A DNA stretch of 64,000 bases. Source: Azolla caroliniana. Taxonomy: Eukaryota; Polypodiophyta. Shown piece by piece: positions 48,842 through 59,989 of the stretch. The notes under the pieces were generated by a model that saw only the letters and a list, made by a program, of their open reading frames with translations, was not told the DNA's origin and ran no database searches. Positions within the stretch are counted from its first letter, which is position 1. Every line of letters begins with the position of its first letter. The translations under genes were made by a program, and so were the position numbers. The stretch lies in NCBI GenBank assembly GCA_043228905.1, contig JBHGNT010000002.1:24986001-25050000 (forward strand). Direction: 5' to 3'.

Positions 48842-50195
48842 TCCAACAACAACTCCATCCTTTCTTTCGCCCCTTCCTCCAACAGCTTCATCGTTGTTTC
48901 CGCCATCAACCATCCATGTTCCATCAACACCTCCGATTTCTCCTTCAACTCTGCTCGAGTCTCTTTAAGTTTTTCCTGATATCGGTCGTAGTTTGTCTCC
49001 AACCTTTTATGGTCTCTATACAACTGGTCAAAATCCTCCAATTTTTGTTTTAGACGTCGGTTGACTTGTGATGTCAACCGATCGTTGTGGTCCTTCTATT
49101 GTCAGAGTTCCTCCTTGAGCCACTCGATCTCTATCTCTGCCATTCTCCGGAGCTTGTCCTTATCCTACAACAACGTTTCCTTTTCCACCTTCAGCCAATC
49201 CATGCTGCTCTACAATCGATGGAGTCCATCTTCCATCTTCCGCTTCTCTTCCTCGGTTGTCTTCCGTAGTTGCTTTTCTCTTTCTTTCAGTATTGCTTGC
49301 GCGACCAGTTCCTCCTTGAGCACTTTAATTTCTTTTGTCCATTCGCGCTCTTTTTCCGGTGTTGTATTAACCACATGTTTTGTCTTTGTGACCGATGCTT
49401 CTTCGTGTGTTCTTACCGGCACTACCGCTCTGTCTCTTATGACCAATAGTTCTTTGGCCCTTTCCAACTCTTCTTCTAAACTTCAGATCTGATTTCGGGT
49501 CTTCTCTAAGTCTTATGTTGCCGTCAACAACCATTCTGTCCAGGTGGGCCCGCTTCTCCGTATTTGCTTTTCCACTTCCACCCGGTCAGCCAATTTGGAA
49601 GCCTGTTGTCCCAACCATTCTAACCATTGTCGGCAGGTCCCATGTTGTGTTAGTACAACGAACTGTTGTACTGTCTCTGACATTTTTTCATGCTCCTCTG
49701 CCCGTGCACTCTATGTTACCGGTTCTTCAAAATATGGTTTTGGTTCTGGTCTGTGCTCCTCCTCATTTGTCAGCTACGTGTCCTGACCTGGTTGTGTTGT
49801 TCTCTCTGACTAAGTTGTCTCAACCACTTCTGGTCTTTCCTTCTTAGCATGCTCGGTCGGTCTTGGCTCCACCATCGTTGAGCGGGTGGTCGGTATAATG
49901 TCCTTCTCCGGACCCGATCCATCCTCATGCTACTCATTGTGACGTGTTCTAGGACGCATCTGGAGGGGTTCTTCTTCTTCTTCCAGATCCTCGTCCTCCG
50001 CGGTTTCCTGGTGTGCCGTCTCTGCCCATTCCCGCTGCTCCTGCCTATCTTGCCTTAAGAGCTTGATTCAAATGGGTTTTGTTGGCTTGGCCGGTTCGTC
50101 TTTTCTGGGCACCAGAACTGTTTCTGCTTGCCAAGATGCTTCTGTTGCCCATCTGGGGGTATGCTTTGCCAGTAGCTGTTACCGTTTTGATGGTT
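48842..50195 (-). pseudogene. decayed coiled-coil reading frame of unknown origin
   Basis: One minus-strand frame can be followed for over 400 codons from about 50,160 to 48,842. It starts with a basic/Pro part (AKPTKPI), then an acidic run (EDEDLEEEEEPLQMRPRTRH), then long heptad-like charged helices (EEELERAKELLVIRDRAV, VNRRLKQKLEDFDQLYRDH). About ten stops break it, mostly TAG or TGA at places where Gln or Arg would fit. It stops at a Copia LTR fragment on one side and is cut by the Copia-gamma LTR at 50201 on the other. It could be an accessory or gag-like frame of an unrecognised retroelement or a captured host gene. I do not recognise it. Confidence 0.5.
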
Positions 50196-50608
50196 GTTGT
50201 TGTTGGGAAATTGGTCCCTCCGGATGGGATCCGGTGATGAATAAAGTGGACCCGGTGAGAATCGGAAACCGGATCGGATAGACCCGGTGAGAACCGGATG
50301 AGAAGACATATATGTAAATATGTTTTGAGTAAGCCTATTGAGGCTATATTTGTAAATAGCCCTAAGTTCATATAAGTATAAATATAACTTAGGGCAATCA
50401 CTTTGGAAGGTTGTTGTCATACTGTTGTATGTGCATAACTGTTGTATAGTGAGAGAGGAGATACAAAGCGACTTCTGTTGTAACCGTCGGTTGGCTAAGA
50501 CATAGAGCTCGAGGTCATTCCCTCTGAGTCTCTGATTGTACCTTTCTTATATAGTGATAGTTGGAGCCCGTGGGCTCCCGTGGTTTTTCCCATTTAGGGT
50601 TTCCACGT

Positions 50609-51174
50609 TATCGCGTTACTACGCGCATGCGTGGAGAAACGAGGCGGGACCACCGGGGTCTTGAACCGAAGAGCAGGTGATAGAAGGGGAAAGAGAAAGA
50701 GAGAGACGCCTGGTTACGTATGAGCAAAGAAACACAGGGACACGGTCCGTCAACGCGGAAGACACCAATGTTTGTATATTAACGAATGACACATAAACAA
50801 CAGAGCACGCGGGCGGTTACAACCGAACAGGCCGGCGAACAGATGTCGATGCCTGCTTGTCTGCGCACGAAAGGGGATAGGATGGAGGTGCTGCCGGAAG
50901 CACACGGGCGTTCCTCGAAGCAGCGCGAGCCTCCCGAAAACCTGCAGAGAAGAGCGATGGAGAACGAACAGAGGAGAAGCGTTCGGTTTCGGTTCGACAG
51001 CACTTCGTCCTCCTCAGAAAAATAAATGCCCCCCTTCTCCCCACGTCTCCCTCTCTTTTATAGCTTCAAGAAGGGAGCCGTTTCCCTCATTAGCTTCCTA
51101 CCTACTGAATCTAACTACCTAGGATATACCTTTGTACCTAATTCTCTATTATATACATTAAAGGGCGCGCACGC
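50609..51174 (-). repeat. Gypsy-A 3' LTR, main part
   Basis: Closely matches 60906-61471 of the 5' LTR, with scattered mostly transition differences. It continues after the inserted Gypsy-B at 55365-55427 and ends cttcacgaca. Confidence 0.93.
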
Positions 51175-51945
51175 TGTCGTGAAGAATTTCGGCCAGAGGC
51201 GGAAACCGAGAAACATTGGCTACATCGGCGGGGTGCAGCGTGTGTACACACCCATGTACATTTAGTGTGAATAACGAGGGCGCCTTTATGGCGCCGAAGA
51301 GTAGTCAAGTCGGGATAGACGATCCCATGTAATCGGGATTTATCCCACATTGTAACGCATCCCTCTCCTTGTTATATAAAAGGAAGGGAACGCCCTTTGT
51401 AAAAGGGTTGCCCATTTTGCATTAGAGGGTATACCGTTAGATTTAGGGTTACTTCTTCTTCTTCTCCCCCCTTAGTGTTTTCTTAGGGTTTGCTTCAGCT
51501 CCTCTCCTGCGCAAGACCCCGCTCGGCGCGACGAGCCTGTGAGCTCCCCGACTGGCGGCTTGGTAGCTGACGACTACTGTAACCTACCTTGGTCCGGCTC
51601 GAAGCCGGGGATGTATTCTTCTTTATATATATATACATTTGCGTCTGTCTGTGTATATCTGCGTCTCTGTTGGTGTCGGGTGCTTCCCCTTTCCTGCGTT
51701 TTCTTTACATAAGGGCGTGAGTCGGGTCGGGCTGTGTGTTCGTGTGCGCGCGTGTGTGTGCGTGTGTGTGCGTGAGTCGGTGTTAAGCACGCTCTCTCTC
51801 TCTCTCTCTCTCCCTTCGGTTGCTTCCGGGGCGTTTCTGGGATGCCCTAGAAACAGTGAAGCACGACTTCCTACGCTCCATCACTCCCTAGTCCAAGACC
51901 CCCGTGGACCCGCCTTTCTCCACGCACGCGCGTAACAACGCGACA
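51175..51945 (+). repeat. Gypsy-B 5' LTR
   Basis: A 771-bp LTR with a TATA-like TTATATAAAAGG near 51,373, a CT tract near 51,795, and the terminal CGCGTAACAACGCGACA, which contains a small inverted repeat. Confidence 0.92.
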
Positions 51946-51982
51946 TATTTGGTGAACCCGACGTGAAAGGCGGCAAGGGAGG

Positions 51983-53248
51983 ATGGAGTCGGAAGACGAC
52001 GACCTTGCGGAGATGGTGGCCGAAGTGGTGTTGGAGTCGGTACGAGTGGTCATGAGGCGAGAAGCAGCGCAACAAGCGGTTGAGCGAGTGGTCGAAAGAG
52101 TCGGCCGTTTCAACGAGGACAAAGTCCCACCTTACTTGGAAGCCTACAACGCGGAAATGGAGGAGTGTGGCGTAGACGAGGCGTTGAGGCTGGAGTTCTT
52201 CTGTCGGGTCGTGGTTGTCCGGATGCATGCGGAAATAAAGGAGCTCCGTGAGGCTCATAGTTCGTGGGAGGCCTTTGAAGAGGCGCTCCTGAAGGCATAC
52301 GGAGGACGGCGGAAGAGCCGGGGACGACACGACTTCGACCAGTGGGTAGCATCGGCAAAGACCCACCGGGGCGTGACGAAGGCGTTCCGGGAGTTCGAGC
52401 GACGGCTTGCTCGGCTCCCAGAGCGGGAACAAGGTTTGGTGGGGGCGGACAAGGTCCTATTGTTCGTCCGGTCGATCGACTGAGCGGAACGGGAGGCCAT
52501 CGGGATTGAGCTCGAAGACGATGATGGAGCGAATGGGCTTACGGAGGACTAGTCAAAGGTCGGAAGGGTGTGCCAATGGCTAGATGATGAACGAGCAGAG
52601 AAGGCTAGGAGGAAGGGACGCGACGACGTGCCATCACAGTGGGAAGAGGCCGAACGGCAAAGAGAGTCAGCAAGGGTCGGCGTTGGGGCCAGGATTGCGG
52701 AGGTGTACGCAGCTCTCAAAGAGATGCGCGAGGAAGAGGGAAGATCGAGGCCGGAAGCCGAGACCGAGGAGACGGACTTGCCCCACGCGACGGCGGAAGA
52801 TCGGTACGACGGTACCACGGGAGAGGGTGCGGAACAAAACGCCCTCTTGACTTGCGGAGATAGAACGGCCAAGGACGAGGCCGAGATACAGATCGCGGAA
52901 CCGGATCATTGGGACCAACGGTTTCGGGCGTGTCAACCTGAGATCCCGGCCATTGGAGAAGCAAGCCCAGACGGGGCTTGCGCGATCGGTAAGAAGACGA
53001 CCGCCGACCACGAAGAGTAGGTGGCTACGGACAAGGGCGTAAAACGGACGGGTGATTCTTTGTGTCTTCCCACACTTGCTCCCGAGACGATGGCAGTCGG
53101 GCCCGAGTGCCCACGTGAGTCCCAAGCGGAGGAAGGCGGCGGCGAAAGGGCAAGAATCGCCGGCGAGACGATACGGGGAAGGAAAATGAAAGCCGGTCCT
53201 ATGGGATTCCTTGCACCGATCCGGCTGCAGGCCCGAGTGCCGGCATGA
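51983..53248 (+). pseudogene. Gypsy-B gag
   Basis: Starts at the ATG at 51983 and is open for 166 codons. It reads on in frame after a TGA at 52481-52483 and a TAG near 52,550 (LTED-stop-SKVGRV), then to a TAG near 53,018. The region GRFNEDKVPPYLEAYNAEME, MHAEIKELREAHSSWEAFEE, LLKAYGG matches the Gypsy-A gag (FNGKDATSYLASYRAEM, EEFEGRLLEKYG). Arg, Glu and Asp are very frequent. No zinc knuckle was seen. Its role would be particle formation. At least three stops make this copy inactive. Confidence 0.75.
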
Positions 53249-54265
53249 GTCCTATACGAGAGACGGTGGCGACAGGAGAACGAGACTCGGCAATCCGGAG
53301 AATGACGAACGGACCCGAGCGAGAACCGGGCGGAGCGGACTCCCGGATGACCATTCCGGGAGGGAGGAAGAGAGCAGGCCTACGAAGAGGCCGAGGACAC
53401 GGTACGTCGGTACCATGGGAGAGGTGGAGTAAACTGCCCTCTTGGCATGCGGAAAAGGATGACCCGGGACAGGGTCGAGAAGACAGATGGGTAGCCTACG
53501 GAGGATCCTTCACACCGGTTCTAGAGACTTCGGCAGTCGGCAACGCGGTCGACGTAAGACCAAGATACTGACGGTGGCGGCGAGGTGACGAAGGCAATGG
53601 GCGTAAGGAAGTCCGGTCCTACTGGATCCCCACACTTAACCAGAGACTCCGGCAGTTCGACCAACGTGGCAACATGAGACCAAGAGAGAAGGTTGGTGGT
53701 GGCGGGAAACGAGACCCGACTAAGTGGAAGACACGAGGAGAGTCCGGGAGGGACTCAAACAAAAGTCACCCGAATGACGGCAAGCACAGAAACGGAGTCT
53801 GGTCCTATGGGACCCTCACACTGATCCGGAGACTCTGGCAGTTCGGCCAACGTGGCAACGTGAGACCGAGGGAGAAGGACGGTGGCGGCAGGGAACGGGA
53901 CCCGACGACACGAGGTTTCGGAAGGAGCAGGTAGGGGCAAACACGGGGAGGTGTGTCGGGCCGGAAACGCACACCTGGGACGGGATAAGAGTCTCGCAAG
54001 TGGCCATCGCGGGCCGGATCAAAGCGTGACTACGGACAGCGTTCGGCGCAGGCGGTGCCGAACGATGGGAGCTAAAGACGGCACAAGAGAGGTGCCGGGA
54101 ACGAGGGTATGTGGCACACGGAGGTGCCGGAGCGGAAAGGCGAGCGCGGAGAAGGTCGAAAGGGGATCCTCGACACCGTTCCGGAGACCATGGCGGTTCG
54201 AGCCGACGCGGCAACGTAAGACCATGGAGAAGGAAGGTGGCGGCGAGAGGGCAGTGGCCACGTGA
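53070..54265 (+). repeat. degenerate ~100-bp repeat array in Gypsy-B
   Basis: About six diverged copies begin near 53070, 53192, 53493, 53608, 53796 and 54160. Each follows the pattern GGTCCTA(T/C).GGA..CC, CACAC..., GGAGACT(C/T)(C/T)GGCAGT, CAACG(T/C)GG, then GAGAC(C/G) and GGTGGCGGCG. They fill the place where pol would be. The high GC content opens overlapping frames on all strands, none convincing. Confidence 0.75.
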
Positions 54266-54607
54266 AACAACATGGGACGACAACCAGGACATCACGAATG
54301 CTCAACGGAGGCCAAGCGGGCCACTACGGGCATGCCTCAAGCGGAGGACATCAGGCATACGGCGGGAAGCAGGGCGTTCATACAGCCGAACAAGGGCCAA
54401 CGGAAGTACGCGTACTATGGAGATCGCGGCAGAGGACCCATCGACGGGTCGAACGAGCCTACGGGGAGGCAAGCGCGAAGGAAGAATCGAAGCCGACGGA
54501 TCAAACCGGCATCGAGCCGGGATGCGGATCACGGAAGACCGGTTTCTCGCCGGTCGAAATCTCTCACCCTTGAACCAGATTTGGCACGTACCGGTGGACG
54601 TGCAGTT

Positions 54608-55180
54608 AGGCGGAAACCGGGAAACATTAGCTACATCGGCAGGGTGCAGCATGTGTACGCACCCATGTACATTTAGTGTGAATAACGAGGGCGCCTTTAT
54701 GGCGCCGAAGAGTAGTCAAGTCGGGACAGACGATCCCATGTAATCGGGATTTATCCCACATTGTAACGCATCCCTCTCCTTGTTCTATAAAAGGAAGGGA
54801 ACGCCCTTTGTAAAAGGGTTACCCATTTTGCATTAGAGGATATACCGTTAGATTTAGGGTTACTTCTTCTTCTTCTCCCCCCTTCGTGTTTTCTTAGGGT
54901 TTGCTTCAGCTCCTCTCCTGCGCAAGACCCCGCTCTACGCGACGAGCCCGTGAGATCCCCGACCGGCGGCTTGGCAGCTGACGACTACTGTAACCTACCT
55001 TGGTCCGGCTCGAAGCCGGGAATGTATTCTTCTTTATATATATATACATTGGCGTCTGTCTGTGAATATCCGTGTCTCTGTTGGTGTCGGGTGCTTCCCC
55101 TTTCCTGCGTTTTTTGTACATAAGGGCGTGAGTCGGGTCGGGCTGTGTGTGCGTGTGTGTGCGTGAGTCGGTGTTAAGCA

Positions 55181-55230
<50 letters not shown>

Positions 55231-55360
55231 TCGGTTGCTTCCGGGGCGTTTCTGGGATGCCCTAGAAACAGTGAAGCATGACTTCCTACGCTCCATCACT
55301 CCCTAGTCCAAGACCCCCGTGGTCCCGCCTTTCTCCACGCACACGCGTAACAACGCGACA
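54608..55360 (+). repeat. Gypsy-B 3' LTR, 5' end deleted
   Basis: Matches the 5' LTR from AGGCGGAAACC onward, including GAATAACGAGGGCGCC and TTCTATAAAAGG. The CT tract is longer (about 55,184-55,226) and an AC/GT part shorter than in the 5' LTR. The TGTCG start is missing. Confidence 0.88.
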
Positions 55361-55419
55361 ACGCGTGAAGAGCCGGTTCACGCACGCTATGCACCGATTG
55401 CGCTAAGGGACGGTTTTCT

Positions 55420-57651
55420 TCACGACATCCGCCCCCACCTAACCCCGCATCCACCGGTATGCGCCAAAATTGGGTTCTGGTTGGAGAAAACCGGTCCGGG
55501 TTCTGGTTCCTCGTCCATCGGTTCATCCTCCGTTTTGGACTGTTCGTCGTCGCTGTCCAGGCCTCTTAGATCCGGTTCGTCGTCGTGGCGCTTCTTGAAC
55601 GCTTTGATCCGCTTCCCTGCTACCGGTATCGCCATCCTCGTACCATCAAGTTCCGCCAGGTGATACGTCCCGTTGTCGTTGGCGCTCGTTACCACGTAAG
55701 GACAGAACCACCGCTTTGCAAACTTCCGTGTTGCCCGGTGCTAGTTGTCGAGGTTGCTGTCGTAGACTAGCACCCAATCGCCTTCCTCGATTTTCTTTGG
55801 TCGGAGCCGGTGCGTTCGGTCGAACCGGGCTTTGTTCTTCGTCCTCGCCGTCCGAAGTCTCTCCGCCGCTCGGTCCACATCCTCTAGCCACTGCTCGAGC
55901 TGCCGTATATGTGCCGCTAACAGTTCTTCCCGACTCATCTCGTCTCTCCAGTCCACTATCGCCCAAGAGGAGATCGTCCGTTCCATCGGCATGATCGGCT
56001 TCTGTCCGAACATGAGCTCTGACGGCATGAACCCGGTTACCAAACTATGCGTTGTCCGGTCCGCCCACAAGGCATAAGGTAACAGTCGTGGCCAGTTCCC
56101 AACCTGGCCTCCACACGCCCGGACTAGCGCTTTGACGATCGGTCTTTGTCCGCGCACAACCTTCCCGTTCGCCTCCGGATTGTACGCTGTGGTGAGTGAG
56201 AGCTTGACCCCTAACCGGTCGAACAGCTCCTCGGCCTCTTCGGCGTCCAACTCCCCGCGGTTAGCCACGATCTTCCCGACGCACCCGTACCGGCATATCA
56301 CGTCCTCGATCAGGAACCGACACACGGCCGCGGTCGTTTTGTTCTGAAGGGCTCGGCCTTCCACCTGGTTCGTCAGGTCCTCCCGGGCCAGCACCAGATA
56401 TTGCATCTGCCCTACACCTATCGGCATCGTCACCAAATCTACCATCCATTTGAAGTGGATGGCCGGAGGGTATGTAGGGTGAAGCTCGTCCCGATGTCGG
56501 ACTATGGAGTGTATCTGACAGCTCTCACAAGTTGCCACGAACCGATGCACGTCCCGGTACAGTCCCGGCCACCAGTACTTCCCCTTTAGTTTCTCGAACG
56601 TGGCCCACGTCCCACGGTGTCCAGCCCAGGGGCTGTCGTTATAGGCCTTCAGCAACTCCTCCTGTTCCTCCTTCATCGCCACTACTCGGAGCGCGATGTC
56701 GTTTCTCTTCTTCGGGTGCTTCCACAAGTATCCGTCCCGGAGAAAGAATCGGTACGCTTTCTTCCGGATCCGGTTGGCCTCGTCCTTTGTCCATGACGCG
56801 TCCGGCGTCATCGTCCTTAAGAATCCCCCAATCTGCAGCCACTCCCCGTCGTACTTGCTCTCGTTGAAATCGTTAAGCGCCGGAGTGCTCCCCCCCTCGG
56901 TTGTTACATAAGCCGCCTCGAAGAAGTCCACGCCGACTTCCTCGTCCTCCGAAACCATGCCGCCCTCGTCGTCGAATCGCACCCTCGAAAGCATGTCGGC
57001 CATGGCATTGTCTTTCCCGGAAATGTGTCATATTTCCGGATCTAGGGACTTGATGTACGCTATCCACCTGAGCATTGCCATGTCCGGGGTTGCGCATCCG
57101 GAAACCATGCTGAGAATCGGCAGGCAGTCCGTCTCGATAATCACCTCGGTCCTGATCAGATAGTCTTTATCGACATTCACCGCCGAAACGATACCCCAGA
57201 GTTCGCGTTTAACCTGGGCGTATCCTCGTTGTCGCTCGTTGAGGACCTTCGCGCCGAACCGGATTGGGAACCGAATGCTATCCTCATCTTCTTGGTTGAC
57301 GACCCATCCGATCCCGGTCGGACTTGTATCTACCGTTATGTAGATGGGAGTGCCTTTCTCGTAGACAGCCTTCCGGAGTGCCGGAGCTGCAGCAAGAGCC
57401 TCCTTCATCTTTCGGACCGACTCCGCATGCTCGTCTCGCCACTTGAAATTTCGCCCCTTTTTCAGCAACCCGTATAGCGGCTCGGCAACGTGGGCGTAAT
57501 GCGGGATCCATATGTGGTAGAAAGCGCATGCTCCCAAGAACCTCCGTACCTCCGTGACCGAGTTACAGTCGGGCTTCATTGCAGAGATGGCTTCCACCTT
57601 AGCCGGAGACGGTTTCCAGCCATACGGTCCGCATAGATGTCCGACGACCAT
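55420..57651 (-). pseudogene. Gypsy-A RNase H and integrase
   Basis: One frame from 57651 to 55420 has stops only at 57028 (EI-stop-HISGKDNAM, Arg expected) and 55741 (LDN-stop-HRATRKF, Gln expected). It covers the end of reverse transcriptase (HLCGPYGWKPSPAKVEAI), RNase H (IYITVDTSPTGIGWV, ISGKDNAMADMLSR), the integrase zinc finger (HRGTWATFEKLK, CESCQIH) and core, and an acidic C-terminal tail without a chromodomain. In the core the first Asp is kept (WMVDLVTMP). The second catalytic position reads ANRGEL where ADRGEL is expected (codon 56260-56262), and the catalytic Glu position reads NGKVVRGQ (56155-56157). Both changes would abolish integration. Confidence 0.87.
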
Positions 57652-58800
57652 GATCTTTGATTGCCACCGAGTTTATCCCTCCTTGTGGTAGGGTACACAT
57701 CCGCACTAGGCCGAGAGGAGTTCGCATCGTCGTAATGTCTCTGCTCTCTACGGCTAGTTGGAACTGATCGTACCCCGAGTACAGATCACCGAGTACAGAT
57801 CACCGAGTACAGATCACCGACCGAGTAGATCGACCTTCCGGCGAAGGCCTCTGCGAACTCGTCTATCGTTGGTCCGATTCCTGCATTCCGAATGGTCACT
57901 TTGTTGACCGGTTGTAGCTCTTGAATGAAGCGCAACGTCCCGTTCTTCTTCGGTACGGTAAACCACCAGTTCGAGTACGGGGCACTCGACGGTTCGAGGA
58001 TGCCCATATCGACTTTCTGCCTCAACAGCTCCATCAGCTCCGGGATGTGAACTCTCGGTACCGGAATTGGTTTGAGATTCCACGCACATGCGGTACCGTG
58101 AATATCACCATCGGCTTCACGACTGTCTGGTCTACGCACCCGATCTCTTCCGGTGAGAATGCGAAGGCTTTCCCGTGCCTTCCGAGCATTCTCCGAAACC
58201 GGTCTTCTTCAGCCGACAGTAGGAACCCGCCCCCACCGATTTTGAGCTCCCATAACGTCCTGTCGGTGAAGGTGTGTCCTATGCAGGCCGGATCTCGTAA
58301 ACCGGGGTCCGACGCGACCCCCTTGATTCGCAACTCGCTACCCTCCGGTAAGGGTGCCGCGACTGGCCTTACCTTCCGGTCCACAGTCTTGTACTTCGTG
58401 TTAACCCGGGCTGTCTGATCCGACTCGAGCCCTCGACTGAAGTCCGCGATGACTTCGTACATCTCTTCTGAACAAACCGGTATCGTCCGGTCCTCTTTAA
58501 GGCCTTCTCCGACCACCTCTCGCAGTATTCCCAAGGTATCGTCGAAGGAGACCGCCTCCACGGCTCCGTTGATTTCCTCGTTGGGCCCGAGAACTCCGCA
58601 CGCCCGAAGTCGTTCTTCCGCCCTTGTCTTTTCTCGGCCAATGACGCCAACTATCGTACACCCTCCGTTGTCGGAGAAACAAAACTTCCTACTTATGGTA
58701 CAAGATTTCTTCGGTTTCGCCTCTATCGTACATTTGTGGGGTTTTCCCGGAGTGTCCGGACTATCGCGGCCCCACGCCTTGACAACCCTCTCTAAAAATC
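57652..58800 (-). pseudogene. Gypsy-A reverse transcriptase N-terminal half, palm deleted
   Basis: The frame MELLRQKVDMGILEPSSAPY, NWWFTVPKKNGTLRF, FAGRSIYSVGDLYS is the start of a Ty3 reverse transcriptase. A 14-bp unit, GAGTACAGATCACC on the plus strand, is present three times (57777-57818) and shifts the frame. After LPQGGINS the sequence jumps to VVGHLCGPYGW near 57,665, so the palm segment with the YxDD motif is missing. Upstream (58,030-58,700) lies a linker, SFDDTLGILREVVGEGL and MLGRHGKAFAFSPEEIGC, typical of this lineage between protease and polymerase. Confidence 0.8.
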
Positions 58801-59913
58801 CTCTCGATTCTCGCCACCGAGGGACTCGCGGTTTCGCTCGTGGTTCGATCGCACAATCAGGAACTGGACCGAATGACGCCTGTCCTGACTCTTGACCCTC
58901 GCATAAGCCGACCCGTTGTCCAGCACCTTGGTCTCTATCCGTGCTGCCGTAATGTACGGTTCTCCCAGTATGACCGGGTGCGAGGACGTCTCCTGCACAA
59001 AGAAGTGTTGGTCTATCTCGACGTCGCCGATCTTGACTCGCACGTTTGGGCAAGCCCCGTGTAGTTCCTCAGTGGCGCGAGTCGCCGCCCGTATCTTCCA
59101 CCCGTGCTTGGTGTTGATCGGCCATTTCCCCTTCTTGTAGAAGTCCATGGACATCAGGTTTATTTCCGAACCGTGGTCCACCAACGCCACCACCGGTTCC
59201 TGAACATCTCCGATCTTCACCGGGGTTTCCGTGGTCGCTCGGGCCTAGTGTGGCCTCGAATAGTGGCTCTCCGCCCACTCGTCTTCCAGCGCCATGTCCT
59301 CTATGTGCGTCGTCCGCACCTCCACCGGCCTTTCCGGTTCTGTTTCCGTTGACAGCCTCTTCCTCTTCACCAAGTCTACGATGGAGTCGTGGAACTCCTT
59401 CTTGGTGATTCCGAGCACCTCCCGCAACGACAGTTCCACCTTGCTGTCGAGGATTCGTTCTTCCAGGACCTTTCGTAGGTCCGTGGTCCTTTCGATCTCC
59501 GTGCCCAACCGATATCCGCCCTTCTTGTGGTTATCCCGGGCACTGGTCTCATTGGCCTCGTTCTGTTTCGGCCCGAATCGGGTTTCGTATCTTTGTGGGG
59601 GTCCGGCCCCTCCAGTTTTACCTACCCGTTTGTCTTCAACCAGAGCCTCGTAGTTCTGGTAAGCTGCTTTGACGAAACCCGTCTTTTCTTCGACCGGGTC
59701 ACTCCACCCGGTTACCTCCTGGACCCACTTCTCCGCGCGGTCCGCCTCGTCTTTCCTTAGTCGGGCACCGGCGAGGCCTTCCAACATCATCGGCCAGAAC
59801 CCGGCTTTGCTCTCCTTCCGGGCCTCGCTGCCTCCGACCCGAATACCGGCTGACGCCGAGTAGTGGACGGTCTCCGCGTGGCAGGCCGTCGTCTCTTCCA
59901 TCAGCCATTTCAT
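58792..59913 (-). pseudogene. Gypsy-A protease and upstream linker
   Basis: Protease: VALVDHGSEINLMSMDFY holds the catalytic Asp in a D-H-G-S context instead of D-T/S-G. FFVQETSSHPVILGEPYITA and VQFLIVRSNHERNRES follow and are, as I recall, features of a Ty3 lineage known from mosses, lycophytes and basidiomycetes more than from flowering plants. The preceding open stretch (59245-59913) encodes a charged linker (VLEERILDSKVELSLREVLG, ITKKEFHDSIVDL) that resembles the pre-protease segment of that lineage. A TAG near 59,245 separates the two. Confidence 0.75.
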
Positions 59914-59989
59914 TCCTCATCGCCCGTCGTTTCGGTTCAGGGCCCTCCGGGTATCGCTGGCGTGCACCCGACCTTCCCACAAGTACACT

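Larger units (their letters stand above)
51175..55360 (+). mobile_element. gag-only Ty3 element Gypsy-B inside the Gypsy-A LTR
   Basis: The 5' LTR is 51175-51945 (TGTCGTGAAG...CGCGACA), with a primer-binding site, TGGTGAACCCGACGTG, at 51950-51965. The 3' LTR is about 54608-55360 and lacks the first ~25 bp. ACGC flanks the element (51171-51174 and 55361-55364). The 2.66-kb interior contains gag and a GC-rich repeat region but no pol. It shares LTR ends, primer site and gag similarity with Gypsy-A, so it probably used proteins of such an element. Confidence 0.9.

Noticed and set aside
53021-54743. Many long overlapping frames on all strands in the GC-rich part of Gypsy-B
   Set aside because: They arise from high GC content and a degenerate repeat; none shows a domain or consistent codon pattern.
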